This document shows, in pieces, positions 1 to 5,356 of a stretch of 5,357 bases of DNA. The first letter of the stretch is position 1, and every line of letters starts with the position of its first letter. Origin of the DNA: Oscillospiraceae bacterium (GTDB lineage Bacteria > Bacillota > Clostridia > Oscillospirales > Acutalibacteraceae); NCBI GenBank assembly GCA_009779455.1, contig WREG01000148.1:1-5357 (forward strand). Reading direction: 5' to 3'. The translations under genes and the position numbers were made by a program. The notes under the pieces are model-generated. The model worked only from the letters and a program-made list of their open reading frames with translations. It did no database searches and was not told the origin of the DNA.

Positions 1-2
1 AT

Positions 3-314
3 GTGAACGTGTTCGGCAGGGACGGCGACGAGATCAAAGACGGCGGCGCGCCGCTTGCCACGGGCATGAAGCTGAAGCTCATGGACGGCGGCAAAGTAAA
101 GCAGGAGCTGCCCGTCGTGGTCAGAGGCGACGTGACGGGGACGGGCGACATATCCGCCTCCGACGCGAGGGCGGTACTGCGCCACGTGGCGAAGCTTGAC
201 GAGCTTGAAGGCGAATTTTTGGCCGCCGCGGACCTGAACGGCGACGGCAGCCCGGACGCCGCGGCCGCCCGCATGATTCTGCGCTTTGTGGCGGGGCTGG
301 AAAAAACGCTTTAA
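3..314 (+). CDS. C-terminal fragment of a dockerin-like repeat protein (5' end outside window)
   Basis: The frame is open from the left edge, so this is the tail of a larger protein whose start is not visible; the GTG at base 3 is only the first complete codon. The first ~40 residues (ending in LPVVVRGDV) resemble the short beta-rich segment that often precedes dockerin repeats in clostridial surface proteins. Two helix-loop repeats follow: GDVTGTGDISASDARAVLRH (about residues 42-61) and ADLNGDGSPDAAAARMILRF (about 76-95), the pattern of type I dockerin or related EF-hand-like repeats. Both calcium loops are imperfect: the first has Thr where Asn/Asp is usual at loop positions 3 and 5, and the second has Ala in place of the final Asp (position 12). 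Intact dockerins bind cohesin modules in cellulosomes or on the cell surface. Here the pair may only be a structural C-terminal domain. The upstream catalytic or binding domain is unknown. The segment is clearly GC-richer than the DNA that follows, and no convincing terminator is seen after the stop. Confidence 0.8.
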   Translation: MNVFGRDGDEIKDGGAPLATGMKLKLMDGGKVKQELPVVVRGDVTGTGDISASDARAVLRHVAKLDELEGEFLAAADLNGDGSPDAAAARMILRFVAGLEKTL

Positions 315-349
315 CCGTTAATTTTTATAAAAACTTATTAAAATAAGAG

Positions 350-377
350 TTGACTTTTTTTAAATTTCGAGTATAAT
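350..377 (+). promoter_or_regulatory. sigma-A type promoter of the toxin-antitoxin-like locus
   Basis: TTGACT (350-355) and TATAAT (372-377) are separated by 16 bases, a near-consensus housekeeping promoter. Transcription would start at about 383-387, just ahead of a structured leader. The DNA upstream is very AT-rich and holds two small palindromes (322-333 and 334-347) that could act as an UP element or operator; that role is inference. A strong promoter directly before a short structured RNA and a terminator is what type III toxin-antitoxin loci use to make excess antitoxin RNA. Confidence 0.8.
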
Positions 378-383
378 AAAAAT

Positions 384-450
384 GTACCTTTTCGGTACGG
401 TACGCAATTAATACGGGTGCTTCGCCGCCGTAAGCGCGACTTGTAATTCT
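384..450 (+). ncRNA. candidate type III antitoxin RNA (ToxI/CptI-like) or its remnant
   Basis: This is the transcribed stretch between the promoter and the intrinsic terminator, with no credible ORF. It is rich in pairing potential. GTACC (384-388) can pair with either of two tandem GGTAC copies (394-398 or 399-403). TACGG (412-416) can pair with CCGTA (428-432). GTGCTT (417-422) can pair with AAGCGC (432-437, one G-U), in a crossing or mutually exclusive way. AATTA (406-410) with TAATT (444-448) could close the whole. In type III systems the antitoxin is a short RNA of tandem repeats, each folding into a pseudoknot, placed upstream of the toxin and separated from it by a terminator; position and crossing pairs fit that. 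No clean tandem repeat is visible: 382-411 and 411-450 show only loose similarity (a TTCG, then CGGTACGC versus CCGTAAGCGC, then an AATT stretch). It may be a reduced or decayed array. A different attenuating leader is the main alternative. Confidence 0.5.
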
Positions 451-480
451 GGGGCGGTTGTAAAACCGCCTCTTGTTTTA
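451..480 (+). terminator. intrinsic terminator between leader RNA and toxin frame
   Basis: GGGGCGGTT (451-459) pairs with AACCGCCTC (464-472), giving nine base pairs with one G-T wobble and a four-base loop (GTAA). It is followed by a T-rich tail, TTGTTTTATT. It ends only a few bases before the Shine-Dalgarno of the next frame. This is the position of the leaky terminator in type III toxin-antitoxin operons, which lets most transcripts end as antitoxin RNA and a few read into the toxin. It could equally serve as the off-state hairpin of an attenuator. Confidence 0.8.
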
Positions 481-495
481 TTAAAGGGTGCCAAA

Positions 496-895
496 ATGGA
501 CAATCATTTGAATTTTTACGAAATAAGCTCAGAATACATATCCTATCTTTTAAAATTTGATGGAAAAATTCCTCATGTGGATTATTCAGCGGTCAGCAAG
601 CATTCGTTTTTCGTTTATGATCCCCGTGCCACCGAATATGATTTCTATAAAGCGCATACAAGACGAGCCATCACCCGCATACAGGCGTTTGTTGGATTGG
701 GAGCTGCGGTTTTGCTTGAAAAATGCCAAAGCGATTTTCAGACAGGCAAAATATGTTTATAATACGGTTGTCAAAGAAAAAGACCCTTTGATGATAAAAA
801 ATTGTTGTGATTTTAAAAAGCTTGAAGCTGCTTGCGAAGAATACGGAAAAGGACGTTTAATAAAGACAAAAACAGAAAACGAGGTAACAAAATGA
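496..895 (+). pseudogene. broken type III toxin-antitoxin toxin (ToxN/AbiQ/CptN-like endoribonuclease)
   Basis: A good Shine-Dalgarno (AAAGGG, 483-488) lies 7 bases before ATG 496. Frame 1 begins MDNHLNFYEISSEYISYLLK and continues with FDGKIPHVDYSAVSKH to about base 603, which reads like the N-terminus of ToxN/AbiQ-family toxins. The family's C-terminal half then appears one frame over. It starts near base 599 with SIRFSFMIPVPP, then PAYRRLLDWELRFC, then KNAKAIFRQAKYVYN, then DPLMIKNCCDFKKLEAAC, and ends at TGA 893-895. Intact members are about 165-180 residues. Here only about 36 plus 99 remain, so roughly 40-55 residues are gone. The missing part is where the family carries its conserved strands and the catalytic Ser/Thr-Ser-x-Lys loop (known for ToxN, recalled from the literature). 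The change of frame plus internal deletion means no active nuclease can be made. Frame 1 runs on out of register to a stop at 760-762. The stop of the C-terminal frame overlaps the next gene's ATG. Family assignment is by pattern recognition, without a database search. Confidence 0.75.
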
Positions 896-2001
896 AACAA
901 ATACGCAAAAAATGGAAAAGCGAAATGACCGGCAGGGAGCGGTTCGTGAACCAAATGCACTACAAGCCCGTTGACCGCTGCTTTAACATGGAATTCGGCT
1001 ATTGGGACGAAAATTTCGTGCAGTGGAAAATTTTTCGTGACAACGGAATCAAAAACAACGAACAGGCGGATTATTTCTTCGGCTTCGACGAGTTCCGCAC
1101 CCTCGGCGGCCGGACGGGGATGCACCCGTCCTTTGAACACAAAGTCATAGAGGACAGAGAGCATTCCGTTATCGTCCGCAACAGCGACGGGCTTTACGCC
1201 GAATGCTCGAAAGAGGGCAGCAGCATACCGCGCTATTTCAAATCCAGCATAGAAACCCCCGACGACTGGAAAAAGGTCAAGGAAGAAAAATTCAACATTG
1301 ATGACCCAATCCGCAAAATCGACGCGGAAGAATACAAAGAGGCAAACCCCGACGACAGGGATTACCCCCTTGCCGTGAACTGCGGATCAATGATCGGAAG
1401 GATACGAGACATTTTGACCGTTGAAGGCCTCGCTTACGCCTGCTACGATTACCCCGATATGGTTGAGGACATGATAGAGACCGCCTGCGCCCTTGTTTTG
1501 AATTTCCTTGACCAGGTTTTGCCCCATATCCAGTTTGACGCGGCAAGCGGCTGGGAGGATATCTGCTGCAAAAACGGACCCCTCGTGCCGATGTGGCTGT
1601 TCGAGGATGTGATAACGCCGCGATATAAAAGGATAGGCGACAAACTGCATGAATTCGGCATCGACATATGGTACACGGACTGCGACGGCGACGTGCGGCC
1701 CATAATGCCCTGCTTCCTAGAGGGTGGCATAAACTGCCTTTTCCCCTTTGAGGTCAATAGCTGCGCCCATCCGTCGGAATTGTTCGATACTTACGGTAAA
1801 GAGCTGCGCATAATGGGCGGCGTGGACAAAATGAAGCTCGGCGCGGGCAGGGGCGCAATAGACGAATACCTTAAAACGCTTATCCCTCTTGTGAAAAGAG
1901 GGGGGTACATACCCTTCTGCGACCACCGCTGCCCGCCCAACGTGCCGGAGGAGGACTATTTGTATTATCTTGATGAAAAGGAAAGATTGTTCGGCATATG
2001 A
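892..2001 (+). CDS. URO-D/MtaA-superfamily protein (uroporphyrinogen decarboxylase-like, not HemE)
   Basis: The predicted protein is 369 residues from ATG 892, chosen because GAGG (881-884) lies 7 bases upstream. An in-frame TTG at 832 lies inside the toxin remnant and is unlikely. Family landmarks are MTGRERFVNQMHYKPVDR (12-29), a central helical region, WYTDCDGDVRPIMP with a DCDG motif (263-266), MGGVDK followed by the GGYIPFCDH-PP block (H345, P348-349), and a C-terminal YLYYLDEKERLFG. The superfamily (TIM-barrel) contains HemE and the corrinoid:coenzyme M or O-demethylating methyltransferases MtaA, MtbA and CmuA. The HemE N-terminal substrate motif is absent, and the H-x-C zinc motif of MtaA/MtbA is not clear, its place being taken by T/D-D-C-D. 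It therefore belongs to the poorly characterised clostridial branch annotated only as uroporphyrinogen decarboxylase family, likely acting in methyl transfer or an unknown decarboxylation. No corrinoid protein gene is visible. It overlaps the toxin remnant (ATGA, 892-895) and the following methyltransferase (ATGA, 1998-2001), implying translational coupling. Confidence 0.85.
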   Translation: MKQIRKKWKSEMTGRERFVNQMHYKPVDRCFNMEFGYWDENFVQWKIFRDNGIKNNEQADYFFGFDEFRTLGGRTGMHPSFEHKVIEDREHSVIVRNSDGLYAECSKEGSSIPRYFKSSIETPDDWKKVKEEKFNIDDPIRKIDAEEYKEANPDDRDYPLAVNCGSMIGRIRDILTVEGLAYACYDYPDMVEDMIETACALVLNFLDQVLPHIQFDAASGWEDICCKNGPLVPMWLFEDVITPRYKRIGDKLHEFGIDIWYTDCDGDVRPIMPCFLEGGINCLFPFEVNSCAHPSELFDTYGKELRIMGGVDKMKLGAGRGAIDEYLKTLIPLVKRGGYIPFCDHRCPPNVPEEDYLYYLDEKERLFGI

Positions 2002-2741
2002 AAAATAACACCCACGCAAACAAAGCCGAAAGCTACGATATAGGCCGCCCGGAATACCCTGCGGCCTTTTTTGACTTTTTATATGCCAAAACAATTGTTA
2101 AGGTTGATGACATAATAGCCGACATAGGCTGCGGCACGGGTAAAGTCACAAGGCATTTTTTGGAACGCGGAAATAAAGTGATTGCCATAGAGCCTGACGG
2201 CGAAATGCTCCGCATCGCGGATAAAAAATTAAAACAATACCCGAATTATTTGTCATTCCAAAACACGGCGGAAAACACGGGGATTGAAAACGGCTCCGCC
2301 AGCCATATTTTTTGCGGGAATTCATATCACTGGTTTGACCGCAAAAAAGCCGTGCCGGAATTCAGGCGGATATTGAAAAGGGGCGGCACCGTCGTTATAT
2401 CGCGCTTGGGCGGAGGCGAAAACGACTACGACTGCGAATCGGCAAAAATAATCGAAAAATACAAAAAGGCCGTTAAAAACAGGGCGCTTGATACCTCGCC
2501 GCCGTTTTTATCGGGAACATTTTTAGAAAAAACCTTCGATTTTGCCATTTATGAAACTTTTGACGGATTTTTGCACGGTAGCCTGTCCGCTTCTTTTACG
2601 CCTTCGGTCGGCGACAAAACGTATGAGCCTTTTTGCGATGAGATTAAACAGTTGTTTGAAAAATATCAAAAAAACGGCAGGCTTGAAGCGGTCATGCGCT
2701 TGCATTGCATGATTGGGGATGCGGTAAATTTAAGCGTATAA
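1998..2741 (+). CDS. class I SAM-dependent methyltransferase
   Basis: The predicted protein is 247 residues. The SAM-binding motif I is ADIGCGTGK (41-49). The acidic residue ending strand 2 is in IAIEPDGEM (E65). A post-I segment AENTGIENGS (91-100) comes next, then CGNSYHWFD (106-114), a signature common in the Methyltransf_11/25-type families, then EFRRILKRGG before strand 5. The N-terminal SYDIGRPEYP is also typical of this group. The fold transfers a methyl group from S-adenosylmethionine in the cytoplasm; the substrate cannot be read from sequence. The length is normal for the family and no residue appears missing. Its ATG overlaps the stop of the URO-D-like gene by four bases (ATGA) and it lacks a good Shine-Dalgarno of its own (GGAAAG is 12 bases away), so it is probably translated by coupling. 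It is AT-richer than the URO-D-like gene, so the pair may have different histories. It converges on the ABC gene with a 37-base gap in which no clear terminator hairpin is seen. Confidence 0.9.
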   Translation: MKNNTHANKAESYDIGRPEYPAAFFDFLYAKTIVKVDDIIADIGCGTGKVTRHFLERGNKVIAIEPDGEMLRIADKKLKQYPNYLSFQNTAENTGIENGSASHIFCGNSYHWFDRKKAVPEFRRILKRGGTVVISRLGGGENDYDCESAKIIEKYKKAVKNRALDTSPPFLSGTFLEKTFDFAIYETFDGFLHGSLSASFTPSVGDKTYEPFCDEIKQLFEKYQKNGRLEAVMRLHCMIGDAVNLSV

Positions 2742-2778
2742 AAAACGGCGCTGTTATCCAAACGAGCCTATAATATTC

Positions 2779-3462
2779 TCAAAATACCCTTATATCCTCC
2801 ACTATCTTCCCGTCGTGAATCCTCACCCTGCGCCTCGCCGCCATTGCTATTTCGCTGTCGTGGGTGATAAGTATGACCGTGCGGCCTTCCATATTCAACT
2901 CTATCAAAATTTTCATAACCTCGCCGCCCGAGCGCGAATCCAGGTTGCCCGTTGGTTCGTCCGCCAGAATGAACGGCGGCTTTGCCGCTATGGCCCGCGC
3001 TATGGCGACCCTTTGCTGCTGCCCGCCTGAAAGCTGGGACGGCAGATGGCTCTTCCTGTTTGTAAGGTTCACCCTTTTGAGCGCCTCGTCGGAAAGCTTG
3101 TGCCTTTCTTCCACCGGGATGCCCCTGTAGACGAGGGGCAGCTCCACGTTGTCGCGGGCGGAAAGGCTTGGGATAAGGTTAAACCCCTGAAAAATAAAGC
3201 CTATCTGCTGGTTCCTGATGTCCGAAAGGGTGTCGCCGTCAAGGTCGGAAACGTTTTTTCCGTTCAGCTTGTATGTGCCGCTGGTGGGCACGTCCAGCAG
3301 GCCCAGCATATTCATAAGGGTGGATTTCCCCGACCCCGACTGCCCGACGACAGCGACGAAATCCCCGGATTCTACGTCGAGGGACACGCCGTCAAGGGCG
3401 CGAACCTCGTTCTCGCCGGGGTTGTAGATTTTATAGATGTCGCGTAATTTTATAAGCGGCAT
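2779..3462 (-). CDS. ABC transporter ATP-binding protein, MacB/LolD/FtsE type
   Basis: The predicted protein is 227 residues from the ATG at 3462 (MPLIKLRDIY), chosen because AAAGG lies 10 bases upstream. An in-frame ATG at 3480 has no Shine-Dalgarno. All nucleotide-binding-domain motifs are present: Walker A GQSGSGKST (40-48), Q-loop Q92, signature LSGGQQQR (144-151), Walker B FILADEP with catalytic E169, D-loop NLD (173-175) and H-loop H201. The sequence style (YNPGENEVRALDGVSLDV, LPLVYRGIP) is that of the lipoprotein-release/macrolide-export family, which hydrolyses ATP to drive FtsX-type permeases at the membrane, in Firmicutes often for antimicrobial peptide resistance or export. Such ATPases usually sit beside an FtsX-like permease and often an HlyD-like adaptor. 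Here the downstream side meets a convergent methyltransferase and the upstream side is metY, so no partner is adjacent. The substrate is unknown. Confidence 0.92.
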   Translation of the reverse strand: MPLIKLRDIYKIYNPGENEVRALDGVSLDVESGDFVAVVGQSGSGKSTLMNMLGLLDVPTSGTYKLNGKNVSDLDGDTLSDIRNQQIGFIFQGFNLIPSLSARDNVELPLVYRGIPVEERHKLSDEALKRVNLTNRKSHLPSQLSGGQQQRVAIARAIAAKPPFILADEPTGNLDSRSGGEVMKILIELNMEGRTVILITHDSEIAMAARRRVRIHDGKIVEDIRVF

Positions 3463-3482
3463 TTTAACACAGCCTTTCATAT

Positions 3483-3513
3483 GAATTGAGAGTTGAGAAT
3501 TGAGAGTTGAGAG
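3483..3513. repeat. 14-bp tandem repeat (ATTGAGAGTTGAGA) in the metY-ABC spacer
   Basis: Two perfect head-to-tail copies of ATTGAGAGTTGAGA occupy 3485-3498 and 3499-3512, with partial unit bases on either side (GA at 3483-3484, G at 3513). Within the unit the motif TTGAGA recurs, so the tract is low-complexity. A second simple, palindrome-like string, TTATGAATTATGCATTAA (3531-3548), lies just beyond and covers the last codons of metY. Short interspersed strings of this style occur in clostridial intergenic regions, sometimes at the edges of non-autonomous elements. No full element with inverted ends is visible here. Confidence 0.75.
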
Positions 3514-3537
3514 AAATGGGGCATTCTGTGTTATGAA

Positions 3538-4815
3538 TTATGCATTAACCAAAGCCTGTTCGACATCATCAATAATATCCCCAATATATTCGATACCGAC
3601 GGAAAACCTGATCATATCCCCCGGAACGCCCGCTTCTGTCTGCTGTTCGTCCGTCAATTGCCTGTGGGTTGTGGAGGCCGGGTGCAGTACGCAGGTGCGG
3701 CAGTCCGCTACGTGTGTCACGATGGCCGCGAGCTTCAAATTGTCCATAAATCTGACCGCCGCTTCTTTCCCGCCCTTGATTCCGAAGGAAACCACGCCGC
3801 AGGCGCCGTTTGGCATATATTTTTGCGCCAAACCGTAGTATTTATTGCTTTTCAGCCCCGGGTAATTGACACACGAGACTTTTGGATGGTTTTCAAGGTA
3901 TTCCGCCAGCGCCAAAGCGTTCTCGCAGTGGCGGGGCATCCTTAAAAACAGGGTTTCAAGGCCGAGATTCAATAAAAACGAATTCTGCGGGGCGGGTATC
4001 GCGCCCAAGTCCCTCATGAGATGAACGACCGCCTTTGTTATATACGCCCCCTTGCCGAAGCTTTCAGCATACGACAGCCCGTGATAAGAGGGATCGGGCT
4101 GCGTAAGGCCGGGGAATTTGTCATTTTGCGCCCAGTCGAAATTGCCGCTGTCCACAATGGCCCCGCCGATGCTTGTCGCGTGGCCGTCCATGTATTTTGA
4201 GGTGGAATGTATCACAATGTCCGCGCCGGACTCAAAGGGGCGGCAGTTGACGGGAGTGGGGAAGGTGTTGTCAACGATTAGCGGCACACCGTTTTTATGG
4301 GCGGCCTCCGCGAATTTTTCTATGTCAAGTACCGCCAAAGACGGGTTCGAGAGGGTTTCGGCGAAAACCGCCTTTGTGTTGGGCTTGAACGCCGCGACCA
4401 GCTCTTCCGGTGGCGCGTCGGGGGAAATAAATGTAAAATCCAGCCCCATCTGCCTCATTGTGAAGTTAAAAAGGTTGTACGTGCCGCCGTATATGGCGGA
4501 GGAGCAGACAATGTGGCTGCCCGCCGGGGCTATATTCAGCACGGAATACAGCGAAGCGGCCTGGCCTGACGCAGTGAGTACGCCCGCCACGCCGCCTTCA
4601 AGAACCGCTATTTTAGCTGCCACAAGATCGTTTGTGGGGTTGCTTACTCTTGTGTAAAAATATCCCCCGCCTTTAAGGTCAAAGACGTTAGCCATACTTT
4701 CGCTGTCTCCGAATTTAAACGTGGTGCTCTGGGTTATGGGCATTACCCTCGGTTCGCCGTTTTTCGGGGTGTAGCCTGCCTGTAAGCATTTTGTGTTTAT
4801 ATGGTAATTTTGCAT
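3538..4815 (-). CDS. metY: O-acetylhomoserine sulfhydrylase (O-acetylhomoserine aminocarboxypropyltransferase)
   Basis: The predicted protein is 425 residues from ATG 4815 (MQNYHINTKCLQAGY), matching the usual 420-430 of MetY. AAAGGA lies about 9 bases upstream. An in-frame ATG at 4863 would add 16 atypical residues and overlap the GNAT gene. It is a PLP enzyme of the Cys/Met metabolism family. The Schiff-base lysine is K207 in HSTSKYMDGH, the pyridine-binding Asp is D182 in VDNTF, the phosphate/neighbour-subunit motif is YTRVSNPT (54-61), and the C-terminal block HPASTTHRQL (378-387) is typical of sulfhydrylases. It condenses O-acetyl-L-homoserine with sulfide to give homocysteine and acetate, the direct sulfhydrylation route to methionine, in the cytoplasm. 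A MetZ or gamma-lyase role is less likely because of the MetY-style length and the extra PDPSYHGLSY segment (240-249), common in O-acetylhomoserine enzymes. No S-box or T-box is visible upstream; the gene follows GNAT by 35 bases and may be cotranscribed with it. Its last codons fall in a simple repeat-like string. Confidence 0.93.
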   Translation of the reverse strand: MQNYHINTKCLQAGYTPKNGEPRVMPITQSTTFKFGDSESMANVFDLKGGGYFYTRVSNPTNDLVAAKIAVLEGGVAGVLTASGQAASLYSVLNIAPAGSHIVCSSAIYGGTYNLFNFTMRQMGLDFTFISPDAPPEELVAAFKPNTKAVFAETLSNPSLAVLDIEKFAEAAHKNGVPLIVDNTFPTPVNCRPFESGADIVIHSTSKYMDGHATSIGGAIVDSGNFDWAQNDKFPGLTQPDPSYHGLSYAESFGKGAYITKAVVHLMRDLGAIPAPQNSFLLNLGLETLFLRMPRHCENALALAEYLENHPKVSCVNYPGLKSNKYYGLAQKYMPNGACGVVSFGIKGGKEAAVRFMDNLKLAAIVTHVADCRTCVLHPASTTHRQLTDEQQTEAGVPGDMIRFSVGIEYIGDIIDDVEQALVNA

Positions 4816-4850
4816 TTTTAATATTCCTTTCTTTATTTCATTCAACCATT

Positions 4851-5315
4851 TTAAATAGGGCATTCCATTGTTATCATTTGCTCTTTCATATCCTGACGTT
4901 TATAAAAACGCCGGGCGTCCTTATTTTCAGGCAAAACGGACAACCTCAAATAGGTTAAACCGCGATCCTTTGCCCATTTTTTTGACGCTTCCATTAATTT
5001 TGCCCCAAAACCTTTATTCCTATGGCTTTCACTGATTACAAAATCCTGTATATAAGCGTAGCCGTGCGGGATAAGTAAATCCAGTTTTGGGGTTTCTTTT
5101 TCAACAATTATTGAAAAACCGATTATAAGGTCGTCAATAAGCGCCAATAAAATATCGGGTTTGTCATCGCTAATAAGTCCTGACAGGTATTCAAAGGAAC
5201 GTGGCATCCCTCTTTGAAAATGCTCCGGCTGCATATCTATCGCATGGGTGTCAAGCTCATAAAACAAATTATTTATCTCGTCAAAATCTTTTTCGGCTGC
5301 TTTGCGAACGGTCAT
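4851..5315 (-). CDS. GNAT-family N-acetyltransferase
   Basis: The predicted protein is 154 residues from ATG 5315, with Shine-Dalgarno AGAGGT 9 bases upstream. The GNAT fold is shown by the N-terminal VRKAAEKDFDEINNLF (strand 1 and helix 1), the central strand YIQDFVISE (88-96) and the acetyl-CoA pyrophosphate loop HRNKGFGAKLM (98-108, the R/Q-x-x-G-x-G/A motif). Motif B, NKDARRFYKRQDMKEQMITM (131-150), carries the usual asparagine and tyrosine. Such enzymes move an acetyl group from acetyl-CoA to an amine; the acceptor (small molecule, antibiotic, peptide or protein N-terminus) cannot be told. The length is normal. Its start codon overlaps the stop of a preceding partial frame (ATGA), and metY follows after 35 bases, so it sits inside a minus-strand transcription unit. 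Confidence 0.88.
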   Translation of the reverse strand: MTVRKAAEKDFDEINNLFYELDTHAIDMQPEHFQRGMPRSFEYLSGLISDDKPDILLALIDDLIIGFSIIVEKETPKLDLLIPHGYAYIQDFVISESHRNKGFGAKLMEASKKWAKDRGLTYLRLSVLPENKDARRFYKRQDMKEQMITMECPI

Positions 5316-5356
5316 TTTTTTAGCACCTCTATAAACATTTTCATTAATTCCTCGCC
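5312..5356 (-). CDS. C-terminal end of an upstream gene, entering from the right edge
   Basis: On the minus strand, the frame entering at 5356 reads GEELMKMFIEVLKK and then stops at TGA 5314-5312. Its stop overlaps the GNAT start codon as ATGA, the classic four-base coupling of operon genes, and the GNAT Shine-Dalgarno lies inside it. The residues look like an ordinary amphipathic C-terminal helix. Only 14 codons are visible, so the family cannot be named, and the reading remains a suggestion. Confidence 0.45.
   Translation of the reverse strand, partial: GEELMKMFIEVLKK

Noticed and set aside
384..480. A known metabolite riboswitch or T-box controlling the downstream genes
   Set aside because: No T-box sequence, S-box core or other conserved riboswitch motif was recognised, and the toxin context explains the layout better.
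592..640. Programmed +1 frameshift joining the two toxin frames
   Set aside because: Even a perfect shift would leave the central catalytic region missing. Deletion plus frame change is simpler.
832..891. TTG start for the URO-D-like gene, adding 20 residues
   Set aside because: The extra residues are a basic, low-complexity read-through of toxin-remnant DNA, while ATG 892 has a proper Shine-Dalgarno and gives a family-typical N-terminus.
757..1164. Minus-strand open frame antisense to the toxin remnant and URO-D-like gene
   Set aside because: It is a shadow frame with no recognisable domain and no ribosome-binding site, lying opposite well-supported coding sequence.
892..2001. HemE (haem-pathway uroporphyrinogen decarboxylase)
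   Set aside because: The conserved HemE N-terminal substrate motif is absent and the sequence follows the methyltransferase-like branch.
2742..2778. Bidirectional terminator between the convergent genes
   Set aside because: No stable hairpin with a T-tract on either strand could be found in these 37 bases.
3463..3480. Longer ABC ATPase start at 3480
   Set aside because: There is no Shine-Dalgarno upstream; AAAGG is correctly placed for ATG 3462.
4816..4863. Longer metY start at 4863
   Set aside because: It overlaps the GNAT gene, adds 16 atypical residues, and a good Shine-Dalgarno precedes ATG 4815.
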